Shown here in pieces: positions 46,063-57,451 of a stretch of DNA of 64,000 nucleotides. The position numbers were made by a program, and so were the translations under genes. Numbering within the stretch: position 1 is the first letter of the stretch; each line of letters starts with the position of its first letter. This stretch comes from Rhizobium leucaenae USDA 9039 (GTDB lineage: Bacteria; Pseudomonadota; Alphaproteobacteria; Rhizobiales; Rhizobiaceae), in the NCBI RefSeq assembly GCF_000426285.1, contig NZ_AUFB01000001.1:186001-250000 (forward strand). The letters are read 5' to 3'. The notes beneath the pieces are model-generated. The model was given only the letters and a program-made list of their open reading frames with translations, ran no database searches and had not been told where the DNA came from.

Positions 46063-48770
46063 TTCAGTTCATCCAGCTTGGGGACATCCGTTGGTTTCGG
46101 CAGGCGAATGGTGAAGACCGCACCTTGGCGGTCCGTCCGATTGCCTGCCGTGATCGTGCCGCCCATGGCCTCGATGAAGCCACGGCAGATAGAAAGGCCG
46201 AGGCCGGTGCCGGCCCGCACCTGGTCCCCCTTGCGTACGCGATAGAAGATATCGAAGACCCGTTCGAGATCGGCGGGCGAAATGCCTGAGCCTTCGTCCA
46301 TCACACGGAAGATGAGGTTATCGACATCGGCCCAGGCCTCCAGGCGGATGGTGGACTCCTCGGGCGCATATTTGGCGGCATTGTCGAGCAGATTGAACAG
46401 CACCTGCTCGAAGAGCACGGGATCGACCCGCACCATCGGCAGATCGGCCGGAATCTGCACGTCGACGCGATGATGGGCGAGGATCTTCGCCCCGCGCCGA
46501 AGTGCGCTGCCGGCAATATCGCCGGCATAATGCAGAGCGAAATTCGGCTCCATCGCGCCGGATTCGATCTTGGTCATGTCGAGCAGATTGGCGATGAAGC
46601 GGTTCAGGCGCTCGGATTCATCGATCACCGTCGACAGAAGATCGACGCGGTCCTCGTGCGGCAGGGATTCCAGATAATCCCGCAGGGTGCCCGCAGCCCC
46701 GAGGATCGCAGCGAGCGGGGTCTTGAGGTCGTGCGAAATCGAGGTCAGCAAGGCGGAGCGCAGCCGGTCGGCCTCGACGGCCAATTTGGCGCGGTCGACA
46801 TCGGCCACCAGTTGCACGCGCTCGATGGCAAGCGCGGCCTGATCGGCCAGCGCATCGAGAAGGCGCTGCTGTTCCGGCGTTAAGAGCGGACCATCGCGGC
46901 GGTCGCTGTCGAGGCCGATGACACCAACGGCCGTGCGGCCGGTGCGCAGCGGCACATAAAGGCGCTTTGCACCCGGCAGCGTATCGGCGCCGCGACCGGC
47001 GGCATGGTTATGTTCCCAGGCCCAGCGCGCGGCGGCAATATCGGCATCGTCGAGCGTATCGTCAGGCGGATAGCCGGCCTTCACGGCAATCGTGCCATCC
47101 TCCGGCAGCAGCAGCACCACGCGCACCTTCAGCATCGATGCGAGCTGGAAGGCCGTCGCCCAGAGCACGTCGTCGAGCGTACCGGTGCCGGCTAGCTTCT
47201 TCGAGAACAGATAAAGATCCTCGGTCGTGCGCGCCCGCTGGCGCGCGGCGGCGGCCTGCCTTTGCACGGTTGCGGTCAGATTGCTGGCGACGATGGCGAC
47301 GCCGAGGAAGAAGAAAAAGGCGAGCACGCTTTCCGGATCGCTGATCGTCAACGTGTATCGCGGCGTCAGGAAAAAGAAGTTGAAACAGAGCGCGCCGAGA
47401 AGGCAGGAATAAAGCGCCGGCCGCAAGCCTTGCGTAACGGCCGAAGCCAGCACCGCCATCAAGAACACCAGCGCCAGATTGCGAACGTCAAGCACCTGGT
47501 CGAGAATGACGCAGAAGCCAAGAGCGACGGCGACGTAGAGTGTTGCCAGGACATAGCCGCGCAACTGGAACGGGGCAGGCGAGGGAGCTGCCCTAACGCC
47601 GCGGCTTGCCGCCGAGCCTTCCGCGTCGTTGCCGGAAATGACGTGAACACTGATGTCGCCGGCCTTGCGGATCAATTCGTAGGAGACCGAGCGCTTGGAC
47701 CAATCCCGCCAGGAGCCGATCTTCGGCGAGCCTATGACGATGTGGGTGACATTGTTGCTTGCCGAATGGCGGAGCAGTTCCTCGGCAACTTCGCGGCCGG
47801 GAATGGTGATGGCTTCGCCGCCCAGTTGCTCGGCGAGCCGGAGCGTCGCGGCGATGGTATCGCGCTGCGCTTCCGTCAGATTGATCGAGCGACTGGTCTC
47901 GACATAAACGGCCGCCCAAGGCGCGCGCAGGCGCGAGGCCATACGGGCGGCGTAGCGCACCAGCAAAGCCGAGCGCGGATGATGATCAATGGAGACCAGC
48001 ACGCGCTCGCCCGCCGCCCAGGGGCCGGGGATCGCATGCGCCTGCATATGGGTCAGAAGCTGGTCATCGACCCGCTGCGCCGTCCGCCTCAGTGCCAGCT
48101 CGCGCAGCGCCGTCAGATTGCCGGGGGTGAAATAGTTGGTCAGCGCTCGCTCGGCCGTTTTCGATATATAGACCTTGCCGTCATGCAGGCGCTTGATCAG
48201 GTCGTCGGGCGTCAGGTCGATGATCTCGACATCGTCCGCCAAATCGATGATCGAATCCGGTACGGTTTCGCGTACACGCACGCGGGTGATTTGTGAGACG
48301 ACGTCGTTCAGGCTTTCCACATGCTGAATATTCAGCGTCGTATAGACGTCGATGCCGCGATCGAGCAGCTCCATGACGTCCAGATAACGCTTCGGATGGC
48401 GGCTGCCATGCGCATTGGTGTGGGCGAGCTCATCGACCAGCACCAGGCCAGGCCGACGCTTCAGGATAGCATCGAGGTCCATCTCGTCCAGCACGCGACC
48501 CTTATAGTCGACATGGACGCGGGGAATGATCTCGAAGCCACCGAGCAAAGCCTGCGTCTCCTGCCGGCCATGAGTCTCGACCACGCCGACGACGACATCG
48601 ACGCCGTCGGCAATCTTGGCCTTGCCGGATATCAACATTTCATAGGTCTTGCCGACGCCCGGCGCAGCGCCGAGAAAGATCTTCAGCCGGCCGCGCGTTT
48701 CCTGCCGAGCCTTCTCCAGAAGCGCGTCGGGCGAGGGCCTGCTCAACATGTCGCGGCTGTCGTCTACCAT
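46059..48770 (-). CDS. kdpD: Sensor histidine kinase KdpD
   Basis: 903 residues, full length. The N-terminal KdpD domain has a Walker-like GAAPGVGKTYEML (residues 34-46), then a USP domain (VLVSIDHHPRSALLVRYAARMA), four membrane helices (about 405-500), a GAF-like region, the H-box SISHDLKTPLAAIL (H680) and a HATPase domain (NLLDNAAKYAPEE, GTGLGLSICRGF). It senses potassium limitation at the inner membrane and phosphorylates KdpE. It is downstream of kdpC in the same direction. Confidence 0.95.
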   Translation of the reverse strand: MVDDSRDMLSRPSPDALLEKARQETRGRLKIFLGAAPGVGKTYEMLISGKAKIADGVDVVVGVVETHGRQETQALLGGFEIIPRVHVDYKGRVLDEMDLDAILKRRPGLVLVDELAHTNAHGSRHPKRYLDVMELLDRGIDVYTTLNIQHVESLNDVVSQITRVRVRETVPDSIIDLADDVEIIDLTPDDLIKRLHDGKVYISKTAERALTNYFTPGNLTALRELALRRTAQRVDDQLLTHMQAHAIPGPWAAGERVLVSIDHHPRSALLVRYAARMASRLRAPWAAVYVETSRSINLTEAQRDTIAATLRLAEQLGGEAITIPGREVAEELLRHSASNNVTHIVIGSPKIGSWRDWSKRSVSYELIRKAGDISVHVISGNDAEGSAASRGVRAAPSPAPFQLRGYVLATLYVAVALGFCVILDQVLDVRNLALVFLMAVLASAVTQGLRPALYSCLLGALCFNFFFLTPRYTLTISDPESVLAFFFFLGVAIVASNLTATVQRQAAAARQRARTTEDLYLFSKKLAGTGTLDDVLWATAFQLASMLKVRVVLLLPEDGTIAVKAGYPPDDTLDDADIAAARWAWEHNHAAGRGADTLPGAKRLYVPLRTGRTAVGVIGLDSDRRDGPLLTPEQQRLLDALADQAALAIERVQLVADVDRAKLAVEADRLRSALLTSISHDLKTPLAAILGAAGTLRDYLESLPHEDRVDLLSTVIDESERLNRFIANLLDMTKIESGAMEPNFALHYAGDIAGSALRRGAKILAHHRVDVQIPADLPMVRVDPVLFEQVLFNLLDNAAKYAPEESTIRLEAWADVDNLIFRVMDEGSGISPADLERVFDIFYRVRKGDQVRAGTGLGLSICRGFIEAMGGTITAGNRTDRQGAVFTIRLPKPTDVPKLDELK

Positions 48771-48829
48771 TCGTAGGTCGTCTTTCCTGATGAGGTTGAG
48801 ACAGAGGCAACCGCCTCAACCTCTTCAAC

Positions 48830-49402
48830 TTATTGAGTCATAGAAGCATCAAGCGCTTGGTTCAATGCCAGCACGTTGACCACAGGCTCGCCGAGAACGC
48901 CGAGTTCGCGCGGCTCGACGGCGGCATCGACGATCGTGCGGACCTTGGCCTCATCCATGCTCCGCGCCTTGGCGACGCGCGGGATCTGGAAGTAGGCATC
49001 GTCAGGCGAAATATCCGGATCGAGACCGCTGCCTGACGTGGTGACCATGTCGATCGGAACCGGCATATTCGGGTTCTGAGCCTGCAACGTCGCGACGTCG
49101 CCCTTGATACGGTCGAGCATCTTCTGGCTGGTGGGACCAAAATTGGAGCCGCCGGAAGACGATGCATCATAACCGTTCGTGCCGGCGGCCGAGGGGCGGC
49201 CATGGAAGTAGCGGTCGGCGGTGAAATTCTGACCGATGAGCGTCGAGCCGATCACCTTGCCGTCCTTCTCCACCAGGCTGCCATTCGCCTGGTGAGGGAA
49301 CAGTGCTTGGGCAGCGCCTGTCATGGCGATGGGATAGAGGAGGCCGGTGACGGCGGTGGTGACGACGATCATGACGATGGCCGGTCTGATTTGTTTGAGC
49401 AT
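48830..49402 (-). CDS. kdpC: Potassium-transporting ATPase subunit C
   Basis: 190 residues. One N-terminal helix ([22 protein letters not shown]), then the family text [46 protein letters not shown] and [20 protein letters not shown]. KdpC assists ATP binding by KdpB and stabilises the complex. It lies 12 bases after kdpB. Confidence 0.95.
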   Translation of the reverse strand: MLKQIRPAIVMIVVTTAVTGLLYPIAMTGAAQALFPHQANGSLVEKDGKVIGSTLIGQNFTADRYFHGRPSAAGTNGYDASSSGGSNFGPTSQKMLDRIKGDVATLQAQNPNMPVPIDMVTTSGSGLDPDISPDDAYFQIPRVAKARSMDEAKVRTIVDAAVEPRELGVLGEPVVNVLALNQALDASMTQ

Positions 49403-49414
49403 GACAAGGACTCC

Positions 49415-51505
<2,091 letters not shown>

Positions 51506-51551
51506 AAGAGACTCCAGCGTGAAGAGGGAACGGCGGATCGGGATCGTCCGA

Positions 51552-51713
51552 TCAGCCCAGTAAAAATCTGAAGGCGACAAGGCCAGGGAACAGCGTGACC
51601 ATCGCAACCAGGATGGCATCGGAAGCGCAGGCGATCCGGGCCGGGCCACGCCCCCTATCAAAGGGGCGTGGATCGATGAGCTTTCGAAGCCTGACGAGTT
51701 TAGGCTGCGACAT
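51552..51713 (-). CDS. Small ORF between kdpA and kdpB, 53 residues
   Basis: ATG at 51713 with AAGGAACG upstream, 12 bases after the kdpA stop; stop TGA at 51552, 46 bases before kdpB. A basic N-terminus ([22 protein letters not shown]) is followed by a hydrophobic stretch ([20 protein letters not shown]) that could be a membrane helix. It sits where canonical kdp operons have no gene. The same DNA folds into a strong hairpin, so it could instead be non-coding. Not a family I know. Confidence 0.45.
   Translation of the reverse strand: MSQPKLVRLRKLIDPRPFDRGRGPARIACASDAILVAMVTLFPGLVAFRFLLG
51646..51671 (-). other. Hairpin between kdpA and kdpB
   Basis: CCACGCCCC (51646-51654) and GGGGCGTGG (51663-51671) form a perfect 9-base GC-rich stem with an 8-base loop, inside the small ORF. 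No U-run follows, so it is more likely an mRNA processing or stability element than a terminator. Confidence 0.5.
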
Positions 51714-51725
51714 CACAGTCGTTCC

Positions 51726-53429
51726 TTAGAAGGCCTGGCCGCCGATCATCGCCAGATGTTCGACGATCGGACCGAGGGCAAGCGCCGGGAAGAAGGTCAG
51801 CCCGCCGACGATCAGGATGGTGCCGACTAGCAGGCCGACGAACAGCGGCCCATCCGTCGGGAAGGTGCCGGCCGAGGCCGGGACCGTCTTCTTGGCGATC
51901 AGCGAGCCGGCAATGGCGAGCGCCGGAACGATGACCAGGAAGCGGCCGATCAGCATGACGATGCCGAGCGTGATGTTGTACCAGGGCGTATTGCCGGAAA
52001 GGCCGCCGAAGGCCGAGCCGTTGTTGGCGGCTGCCGAGCTGTAGGCGTAGAGGATTTCCGAGAAGCCGTGCGGACCGGGATTGCCGATGGAGGCGACGGC
52101 GGTCGGCAGCACGGAGGCGATGGCGGTGAAGATCAGCATGCCAGCGGGCAGGCAAAGCACGGCAAGCATCGCCATCTTCACTTCCTTGGCCTCGATCTTC
52201 TTGCCGAGATATTCCGGCGTGCGCCCAACCATCAGGCCGGCAACGAAGATGGCGATGATGACGAACATCAGGATGCCGTAGAAACCGGCGCCAACGCCAC
52301 CGACGATGACTTCGCCGAGCTGCAGGTTGATCAAGGGGATCATGCCGCCAATCGCCGTGAAGCTATCATGCATGGCATTGACCGCGCCGCAGGACGCCGC
52401 CGTGGTGATGATCGCGAACAGGGACGACAGCGTGATGCCGAAGCGGACTTCCTTGCCTTCCATATTGCCGCCCTGGATGCCGAGCGCATGCACCAGCGGA
52501 TTGCCGGCAGCTTCGGCCCAATAGGTGACGACGACGCCTGCGATGAAGAGAACGCCCATCGCGCCGAGAATGGCCCAGCCCTGGCGCTGATTGCCGACCA
52601 TGCGCCCAAAGACGTTGGTGAGCGCCGCACCGATCGCAAAGATCGCCAGCATCTGGATGAGGTTGGAGATCGCATCCGGATTTTCGAAGGGGTGGGCGGA
52701 GTTGGCGTTGAAGAAGCCACCGCCATTGGTGCCGAGCATCTTGATTGCAAGCTGTGACGCAACCGGACCGACGGCGATCGTCTGCTGTGCGCCTTCGAGC
52801 GTCGTGGCGTTGACATAGGGGCCAAGCGTCTGCGGCACGCCGAGATAGACGAAGACCAGCGTCATGACGATGCAGGCAGGAAGCAGGATGTAGAGCGTCG
52901 CTCTTGTCAGATCGACCCAGAAACTTCCGATCGCCTTGCCGGAAGCGCGCGAGAAGGCGCGGATGAGCGCAATGGCGATTGCAATGCCGGTTGCAGCGGA
53001 GACGAAGTTCTGGACGGTAAAGCCGGCCATCTGCACGAGATAGGACATCGTGCTTTCGCCGCCATAGTTCTGCCAGTTCGTATTGGTCACGAAGCTGGTG
53101 GCATTATTGAATGACAACTCCGGGCCGATCGAGGCCATGCCGGCGGGATTATAAGGCAGGCTCGCCTGAAACCGCTGCAGGAAATACAACACAAAAAAGC
53201 CGGCGAGGCTGAACAGCAGCATGGAGATCGAATAGGTCGTCCAGTGCTGCTCCTCACGCTCATCCGTTCCAGCAATGCGATAAAGCCCCCGTTCCAAGGG
53301 ACCGAGGGCGTAAGCAAGGATTGTGCGCTCGCCCGTGAAAACACGCGTCATGTAACCGCCGAGCGGTTTGACGAGCAGAAGGAGGATCCCGATATAAATC
53401 AGGATCTGAAGCCATCCATTGAAGGTCAT
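51726..53429 (-). CDS. kdpA: Potassium-transporting ATPase subunit A
   Basis: 567 residues, about ten helices. Selectivity segments recognisable: [50 protein letters not shown] and [20 protein letters not shown]. KdpA is the K+ channel-like subunit of the pump. It follows kdpF by 33 bases and is followed by the extra small ORF. Confidence 0.95.
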   Translation of the reverse strand: MTFNGWLQILIYIGILLLLVKPLGGYMTRVFTGERTILAYALGPLERGLYRIAGTDEREEQHWTTYSISMLLFSLAGFFVLYFLQRFQASLPYNPAGMASIGPELSFNNATSFVTNTNWQNYGGESTMSYLVQMAGFTVQNFVSAATGIAIAIALIRAFSRASGKAIGSFWVDLTRATLYILLPACIVMTLVFVYLGVPQTLGPYVNATTLEGAQQTIAVGPVASQLAIKMLGTNGGGFFNANSAHPFENPDAISNLIQMLAIFAIGAALTNVFGRMVGNQRQGWAILGAMGVLFIAGVVVTYWAEAAGNPLVHALGIQGGNMEGKEVRFGITLSSLFAIITTAASCGAVNAMHDSFTAIGGMIPLINLQLGEVIVGGVGAGFYGILMFVIIAIFVAGLMVGRTPEYLGKKIEAKEVKMAMLAVLCLPAGMLIFTAIASVLPTAVASIGNPGPHGFSEILYAYSSAAANNGSAFGGLSGNTPWYNITLGIVMLIGRFLVIVPALAIAGSLIAKKTVPASAGTFPTDGPLFVGLLVGTILIVGGLTFFPALALGPIVEHLAMIGGQAF

Positions 53430-53462
53430 GAGGGTAACTTTCCCTAACCCGGCGCTATGGGA

Positions 53463-53552
53463 TTAGAAGCGCTCAGGGCGAATGAGAGCGTAGATCAGGT
53501 AGGCGGTGAGAAAGAGGGTCACGCCGCCGCCGAGAATGTAATCCAGGAGCAT
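53463..53552 (-). CDS. kdpF: Potassium-transporting ATPase subunit F
   Basis: 29 residues from the ATG at 53552 with GGAGAGA upstream. The product (MLLDYILGGGVTLFLTAYLI, ending IRPERF) is a single helix with the KdpF-typical LxxYLxYxLxxPExF ending. It stabilises the Kdp complex in the membrane. Upstream of kdpA as usual. Confidence 0.9.
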   Translation of the reverse strand: MLLDYILGGGVTLFLTAYLIYALIRPERF

Positions 53553-53566
53553 TGGTGTCTCTCCGA

Positions 53567-53650
53567 CTAAAGGCTATCGCAGGCTTTGGTGTAAGCGATG
53601 CACAGGATGAAAAACAAAACACCGATCCCGATAAGAAGAATGTCCATCAT
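53567..53650 (-). CDS. Small membrane ORF upstream of kdpF
   Basis: 27 residues from the ATG at 53650 (or 53647) to TAG at 53567, 14 bases before kdpF. The product MMDILLIGIGVLFFILCIAY, ending TKACDSL, is one hydrophobic helix with a short polar tail. I recall similar short proteins with a Y-x2-(A/G)C(D/E)xL ending at this position in many proteobacterial kdp operons, so it is likely real. Function unknown. Confidence 0.65.
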   Translation of the reverse strand: MMDILLIGIGVLFFILCIAYTKACDSL

Positions 53651-53995
53651 CGATCGTTGATCCCTAGTTGTTCTTGTTGAGCGCCGAAATAGACTGACGA
53701 CTCCTTCGAAGAAGGCGCCTTCGTTTCTTCCTGGCGAGGAGATCATCTTGCGGATATCTCGGAGATCAATATGCGGCCGAACAGCATTAAGGTTCGAGAC
53801 GGCGGGAGAGGGAAAGATATAAAAATCTTATAAAGGCCGACCGGTCAGCATCGTCACCTGATGGAAGTTTTGATCGGCCCCAAGCCAGGAGTGGAAATCG
53901 GCACACGTGCTTTCCAGGCCGGATTTACCTGTCATCTCCGTTGACGACGAGATAACCGCGGATGGCTCCAAATCCTCGCCCCGATCGGTGCTGGA
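53651..53995. promoter_or_regulatory. kdp promoter region with KdpE-type site
   Basis: About 345 bases between kdp and the yigZ-like gene. On the minus strand TTTATA-AGATT-TTTATA (53834-53818) is a perfect direct repeat with 5-base spacing, the same layout as the E. coli KdpE site TTTATA-N5-TTTACA. It lies about 168 bases before the first kdp ORF. A 12-base palindrome GAAGGCGCCTTC lies at 53711-53722 in the leader. No gene is visible. Confidence 0.65.
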
Positions 53996-54586
53996 TCAAT
54001 CGTCGGTGCGAAGCGCCGAGCGCCCGTTGGTAAGGTCATTTATAAGCTGTGCGACGGCTTGGACGGCCTCTTGGGGGAGCTGGACAACCGCGTCGCAACC
54101 GTCGTCAGTGAAATGTTGTTCGACAATGCGAACCTGGTCGAGCGATGCAACGCGAGCCTTTACGAGAGCCAAATCGGCAAACTGAATCTTCACCTGTCCG
54201 GAGATCATTGGTGTGAAAGCAGTGAGCGTTGCTGCTCTCAGGCAGGCTGCGGCGGTACCGCCGTATGCTCGCATGAGCCCTCCCGTCCCGAGCAGCACGC
54301 CGCCGAACCACCGGGAAACCACCAGAAGCACACAATCGACGGATTGCCCGTCGATTGCCGCCAATATCGGCTTTCCTGCCGTACCGCTCGGCTCACCATC
54401 GTCCGAGAAACGGTAGGCTCGTCCGATGCGCCAAGCCCAGCAATTGTGATTGGCCCCCGTCGCCGCGGTTATGGTTTGAAGAGCAAGCTTCGCTGTCTCC
54501 TCGCTGTCGACAGGGATTGCGGCCGCGCGAAACCTGCTCTTCTTGATGATCTGTTCGAAACTGCACTGTTCTTCAAGGCGAAACAT
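53996..54586 (-). CDS. YigZ/IMPACT family protein
   Basis: 196 residues. The N-terminal UPF0029 domain is clear: KKSRFRAAAIPVDSEE, ATGANHNCWAWRIG, FSDDGEPSGTAGKPIL, LLVVSRWFGGVLLGTGGLMRAYGGTAAACLRAA. A C-terminal ferredoxin-like domain follows. Relatives are linked to translation or ribosome-associated quality control, with no agreed bacterial role. Monocistronic, ahead of the kdp promoter region. Confidence 0.88.
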   Translation of the reverse strand: MFRLEEQCSFEQIIKKSRFRAAAIPVDSEETAKLALQTITAATGANHNCWAWRIGRAYRFSDDGEPSGTAGKPILAAIDGQSVDCVLLVVSRWFGGVLLGTGGLMRAYGGTAAACLRAATLTAFTPMISGQVKIQFADLALVKARVASLDQVRIVEQHFTDDGCDAVVQLPQEAVQAVAQLINDLTNGRSALRTDD

Positions 54587-54620
54587 TTTGATCCTGAGCG
54601 GTGGGGTGCGGCACTCGCGA

Positions 54621-55199
54621 CTATCGCAGAGGGTCCACCACGACCTTCAATGCCGACTGGCCTTTCCGATATGCTCCCAACGCCGCGGCCTCCACATTGG
54701 CAGCGAAGACTTCGCTGCCGTTCATGATCGACGCCATGATCGGTCTGCGCGGCTCAACGATGACTTCGGCAGTATCGTACTCATCGGCGGGCTCCGTGTA
54801 CGAAACTTCGCTGGAAGATGCTAGCAGCGGATCACGGCTTTCGCATACTGGTAGGCATGATTCAAAAGTGGGCGTCGCGATGCGCCGTTTCGAAGTTGCT
54901 TTTGTCGCAACCTCGGAAGCCGTCCTGATGATCGTCGGGATCGGAAGGTTTATCGGCGTCGAAGCGGCGGCCGTCTTAGAGGTATCCGATTGCGCCTGCT
55001 GCGGACCTATAGCCAGGAGATCATCCTTCGTAGGTCGGATGTTTCCTACGTCGGCAGCGACGACGGCCGGCACCTGCGGCAAGGGGCGGGCCGCCTCTAT
55101 ATCTCCTGCGCCAATCCACCAGGATGCACCCAACCCTGCGCCTGCGACTACCAGATATAGAACCTTGCTCTGGATGAACCTTAAAATCTCTGCAGTCAT
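54621..55199 (-). CDS. Hypothetical protein with one N-terminal membrane helix
   Basis: 192 residues from the ATG at 55199, with AAAGAG upstream; an earlier in-frame start at 55268 is less likely. Residues 12-29 (KVLYLVVAGAGLGASWWI) form a membrane anchor, and the rest is a polar, low-complexity region rich in A, P, S and T. The end (NVEAAALGAYRKGQSALKVVVDPLR) is more ordered. Probably an inner-membrane protein with a periplasmic disordered tail. I do not recognise a family. Confidence 0.6.
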   Translation of the reverse strand: MTAEILRFIQSKVLYLVVAGAGLGASWWIGAGDIEAARPLPQVPAVVAADVGNIRPTKDDLLAIGPQQAQSDTSKTAAASTPINLPIPTIIRTASEVATKATSKRRIATPTFESCLPVCESRDPLLASSSEVSYTEPADEYDTAEVIVEPRRPIMASIMNGSEVFAANVEAAALGAYRKGQSALKVVVDPLR

Positions 55200-55444
55200 C
55201 TCGGACTCTTTTTCACCGTTGAAACCGGTCTGAGAAGAACCCCAAATCACGGCGCAATTTTCGCTCAACGATGACGGGAAAGCGGCCGTTTGTTCAAAAA
55301 TATTTCGGGTGCATCTCTTTGCGCGAATGCACAGGATCGTAAGAAGTCGATCCTGGGTCTGTTTCCATAACCCTATGAAATATAAGAGTGGTTTTTAGTT
55401 CCATAAGATACGTTATCAACTTTTCAATTGTAGCCGGGTACATT

Positions 55445-57232
55445 CTATTTTTCAATACGCCAAGACCCATCCCAATCTTGGGATGGCGGGTTTGCCTTCA
55501 GGCTTTCGATGCGAGCCAGCAGCGTCAACGACGGTCCGTCGTCCGGTATGATCTCCAGCGACGCCTTGAATGTGCGAAGCGCATCGTCCCATCGCCGTTC
55601 GTGATATGCTGCAAGCCCTTCGCGATAGAAGTCCCGTAATGCCAGCCGCTCCGGCGTCAGTTCACCATTGCGTCCAAGCACTTCAAAAACGACTTCCGGT
55701 CGGGTTTGGCCTGCGACCATGATCCGGTCGATTTCCCGAAACTCGAGTGCGCTACCCGCCTCAGCGATCGTTTTCTCGCTGACTAGGTTGCGGGTGCCAT
55801 AAACCTTGTTCGCGCCCTCCAGGCGCGAGGCGAGATTTACCACATCGCCCATCACCGTATAACTCATCATGATGTCGGAGCCGATACTTCCGACCAAGGC
55901 CTCACCCGTCGCGACGCCTATCCGCAAATCGCATTTTTCCATCGGCGTACCGCGGACGCCCAGCAAGTCGGGGATTTCCCGACGCAGCGTCTCGATGCGC
56001 TCAATCATTTCCAGTGCAGCCAGACATGCAAATCGCGCGTGCTCGGCCTCGTCGACGAACGGAGGTCCCCAATAGGCCATGATGCCGTCGCCGACATATT
56101 TATCGATGATCCCCCGGTTGGCCCGGATCGGTTCGGACATGAGGGAAAAATAGCGGTTCATGATCCGGACCAGACCTTGCGGCACCAAGCCTTCGCTCAG
56201 GCTCGTAAATCCCCTCAGGTCGCAGAATAGCACCGTCATGAACCGGCGCTGACCTTCGGCGGCAGTCAGATTTGGGCGATCGATGAGACCTTCCACCACG
56301 CGGGGATCAATGTATTTGCCAAAAGTCTCCCTGACGCGCTGGTTGTCGCGCAATTGCACGACCATCCGGTTGAAGGCGGCCGCCAGCTCTCCAATTTCGT
56401 CGCGCGTCGTGACATCGATCGATTGATCGAGATGACCGGCCTCGACAGCCCGCGTACCCTCCAGAAGTTGGCGGACCGAGCGAATGATGCCACCGCTGAC
56501 AAGATTGGCGAAAATCAATCCGAGGACCGCAGCAAGCAGCGTAGCGATGGCTGAGATCAGAACCGCCTGAGACTGCTCTGCCCTGATCGTGGTGATGGCG
56601 CCGTAGCTCACTTTCAGCATCTCCTCCCGAAGGGCGTCGATCTTTTGATCGAATTCGTCACGGAGTGCGTCGACCCGCGGAAGGCGGTCTCTCGCGCCGG
56701 CAAAGTCCCGTGCAGCAAGGCGTGAAAGTAATTCCCCAGTCTCCTGACGCAGAAGGCTGCGACCGTCACTCAGCAGACCGTCGATTCGGCTCTCGATACG
56801 TGCCAGCGCCGCATTGTCCGAGGGTGTATCGCTATCTGCGATGATCGCGTTGATGAGTTCGCGCGCTGCCTGCGCCTCACGGTCGATTTCGGCGTTTTTG
56901 GCGTCGTATAGTTGCTTGCGAGCCGTATATCCCGCCTCGTCGGGCGGCTCCTGCATCTTTGCAATCACCATGCGACGGAGCGCGAGAGCTCTTTCAAGCG
57001 ACAGAACATGGATCCGCGTCAAATGCTCGTTGGCCGGATTGTACCTTGCCGTCAGCTCATCGAGCAGATGGCCGAGCCGCCCAACCATCATCATCGACAG
57101 TACCGAAGTTGCGATCATGAGGATGATCAAGCCGGCAGCGATCGCTACGATTCGCCTTCGGATCGACTGCTTGATCATCGAGCCGGAAAGTTTCCTTATG
57201 TTCCGAAGAATGAGAGAATTCGAAATGTCCAT
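55445..57232 (-). CDS. Membrane adenylate/guanylate cyclase with HAMP domain
   Basis: 595 residues from the ATG at 57232; an ATG at 57178 is an alternative. Membrane helix at 28-50, a periplasmic helical sensor at 51-220, a second helix at 223-248, HAMP at 245-300 and a class III cyclase domain at 330-510 with metal aspartates D338 (FCDLRGF) and D382 (KYVGDGIMAYWG) and the MGDVVNLASRLEG core. The C-terminal tail (GLAAYHERRWDDALRTFKASLEIIPDDGPS) resembles a TPR. It makes a cyclic nucleotide in response to an unknown periplasmic or membrane signal. Confidence 0.9.
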   Translation of the reverse strand: MDISNSLILRNIRKLSGSMIKQSIRRRIVAIAAGLIILMIATSVLSMMMVGRLGHLLDELTARYNPANEHLTRIHVLSLERALALRRMVIAKMQEPPDEAGYTARKQLYDAKNAEIDREAQAARELINAIIADSDTPSDNAALARIESRIDGLLSDGRSLLRQETGELLSRLAARDFAGARDRLPRVDALRDEFDQKIDALREEMLKVSYGAITTIRAEQSQAVLISAIATLLAAVLGLIFANLVSGGIIRSVRQLLEGTRAVEAGHLDQSIDVTTRDEIGELAAAFNRMVVQLRDNQRVRETFGKYIDPRVVEGLIDRPNLTAAEGQRRFMTVLFCDLRGFTSLSEGLVPQGLVRIMNRYFSLMSEPIRANRGIIDKYVGDGIMAYWGPPFVDEAEHARFACLAALEMIERIETLRREIPDLLGVRGTPMEKCDLRIGVATGEALVGSIGSDIMMSYTVMGDVVNLASRLEGANKVYGTRNLVSEKTIAEAGSALEFREIDRIMVAGQTRPEVVFEVLGRNGELTPERLALRDFYREGLAAYHERRWDDALRTFKASLEIIPDDGPSLTLLARIESLKANPPSQDWDGSWRIEK

Positions 57233-57451
57233 TCCCCCGCACGCCAACTCAAATCCCGCCTGGAATGTCGTAACACAAAGCTGCTTATGGTTGAAGGAGA
57301 ACCCCGAGGGCTGGCTCCAGCGACAAGCGCGCAAAGGGAGAGACTAAGTCAAGCGCCGACAATTTGCCGCTGGGGCCATTTCACTCTTTTCCTCAGGGCC
57401 AAGGGCGGCATAGGGTGGGCGAACCAAATTTTAGGATAAGGCTGACGCTCC

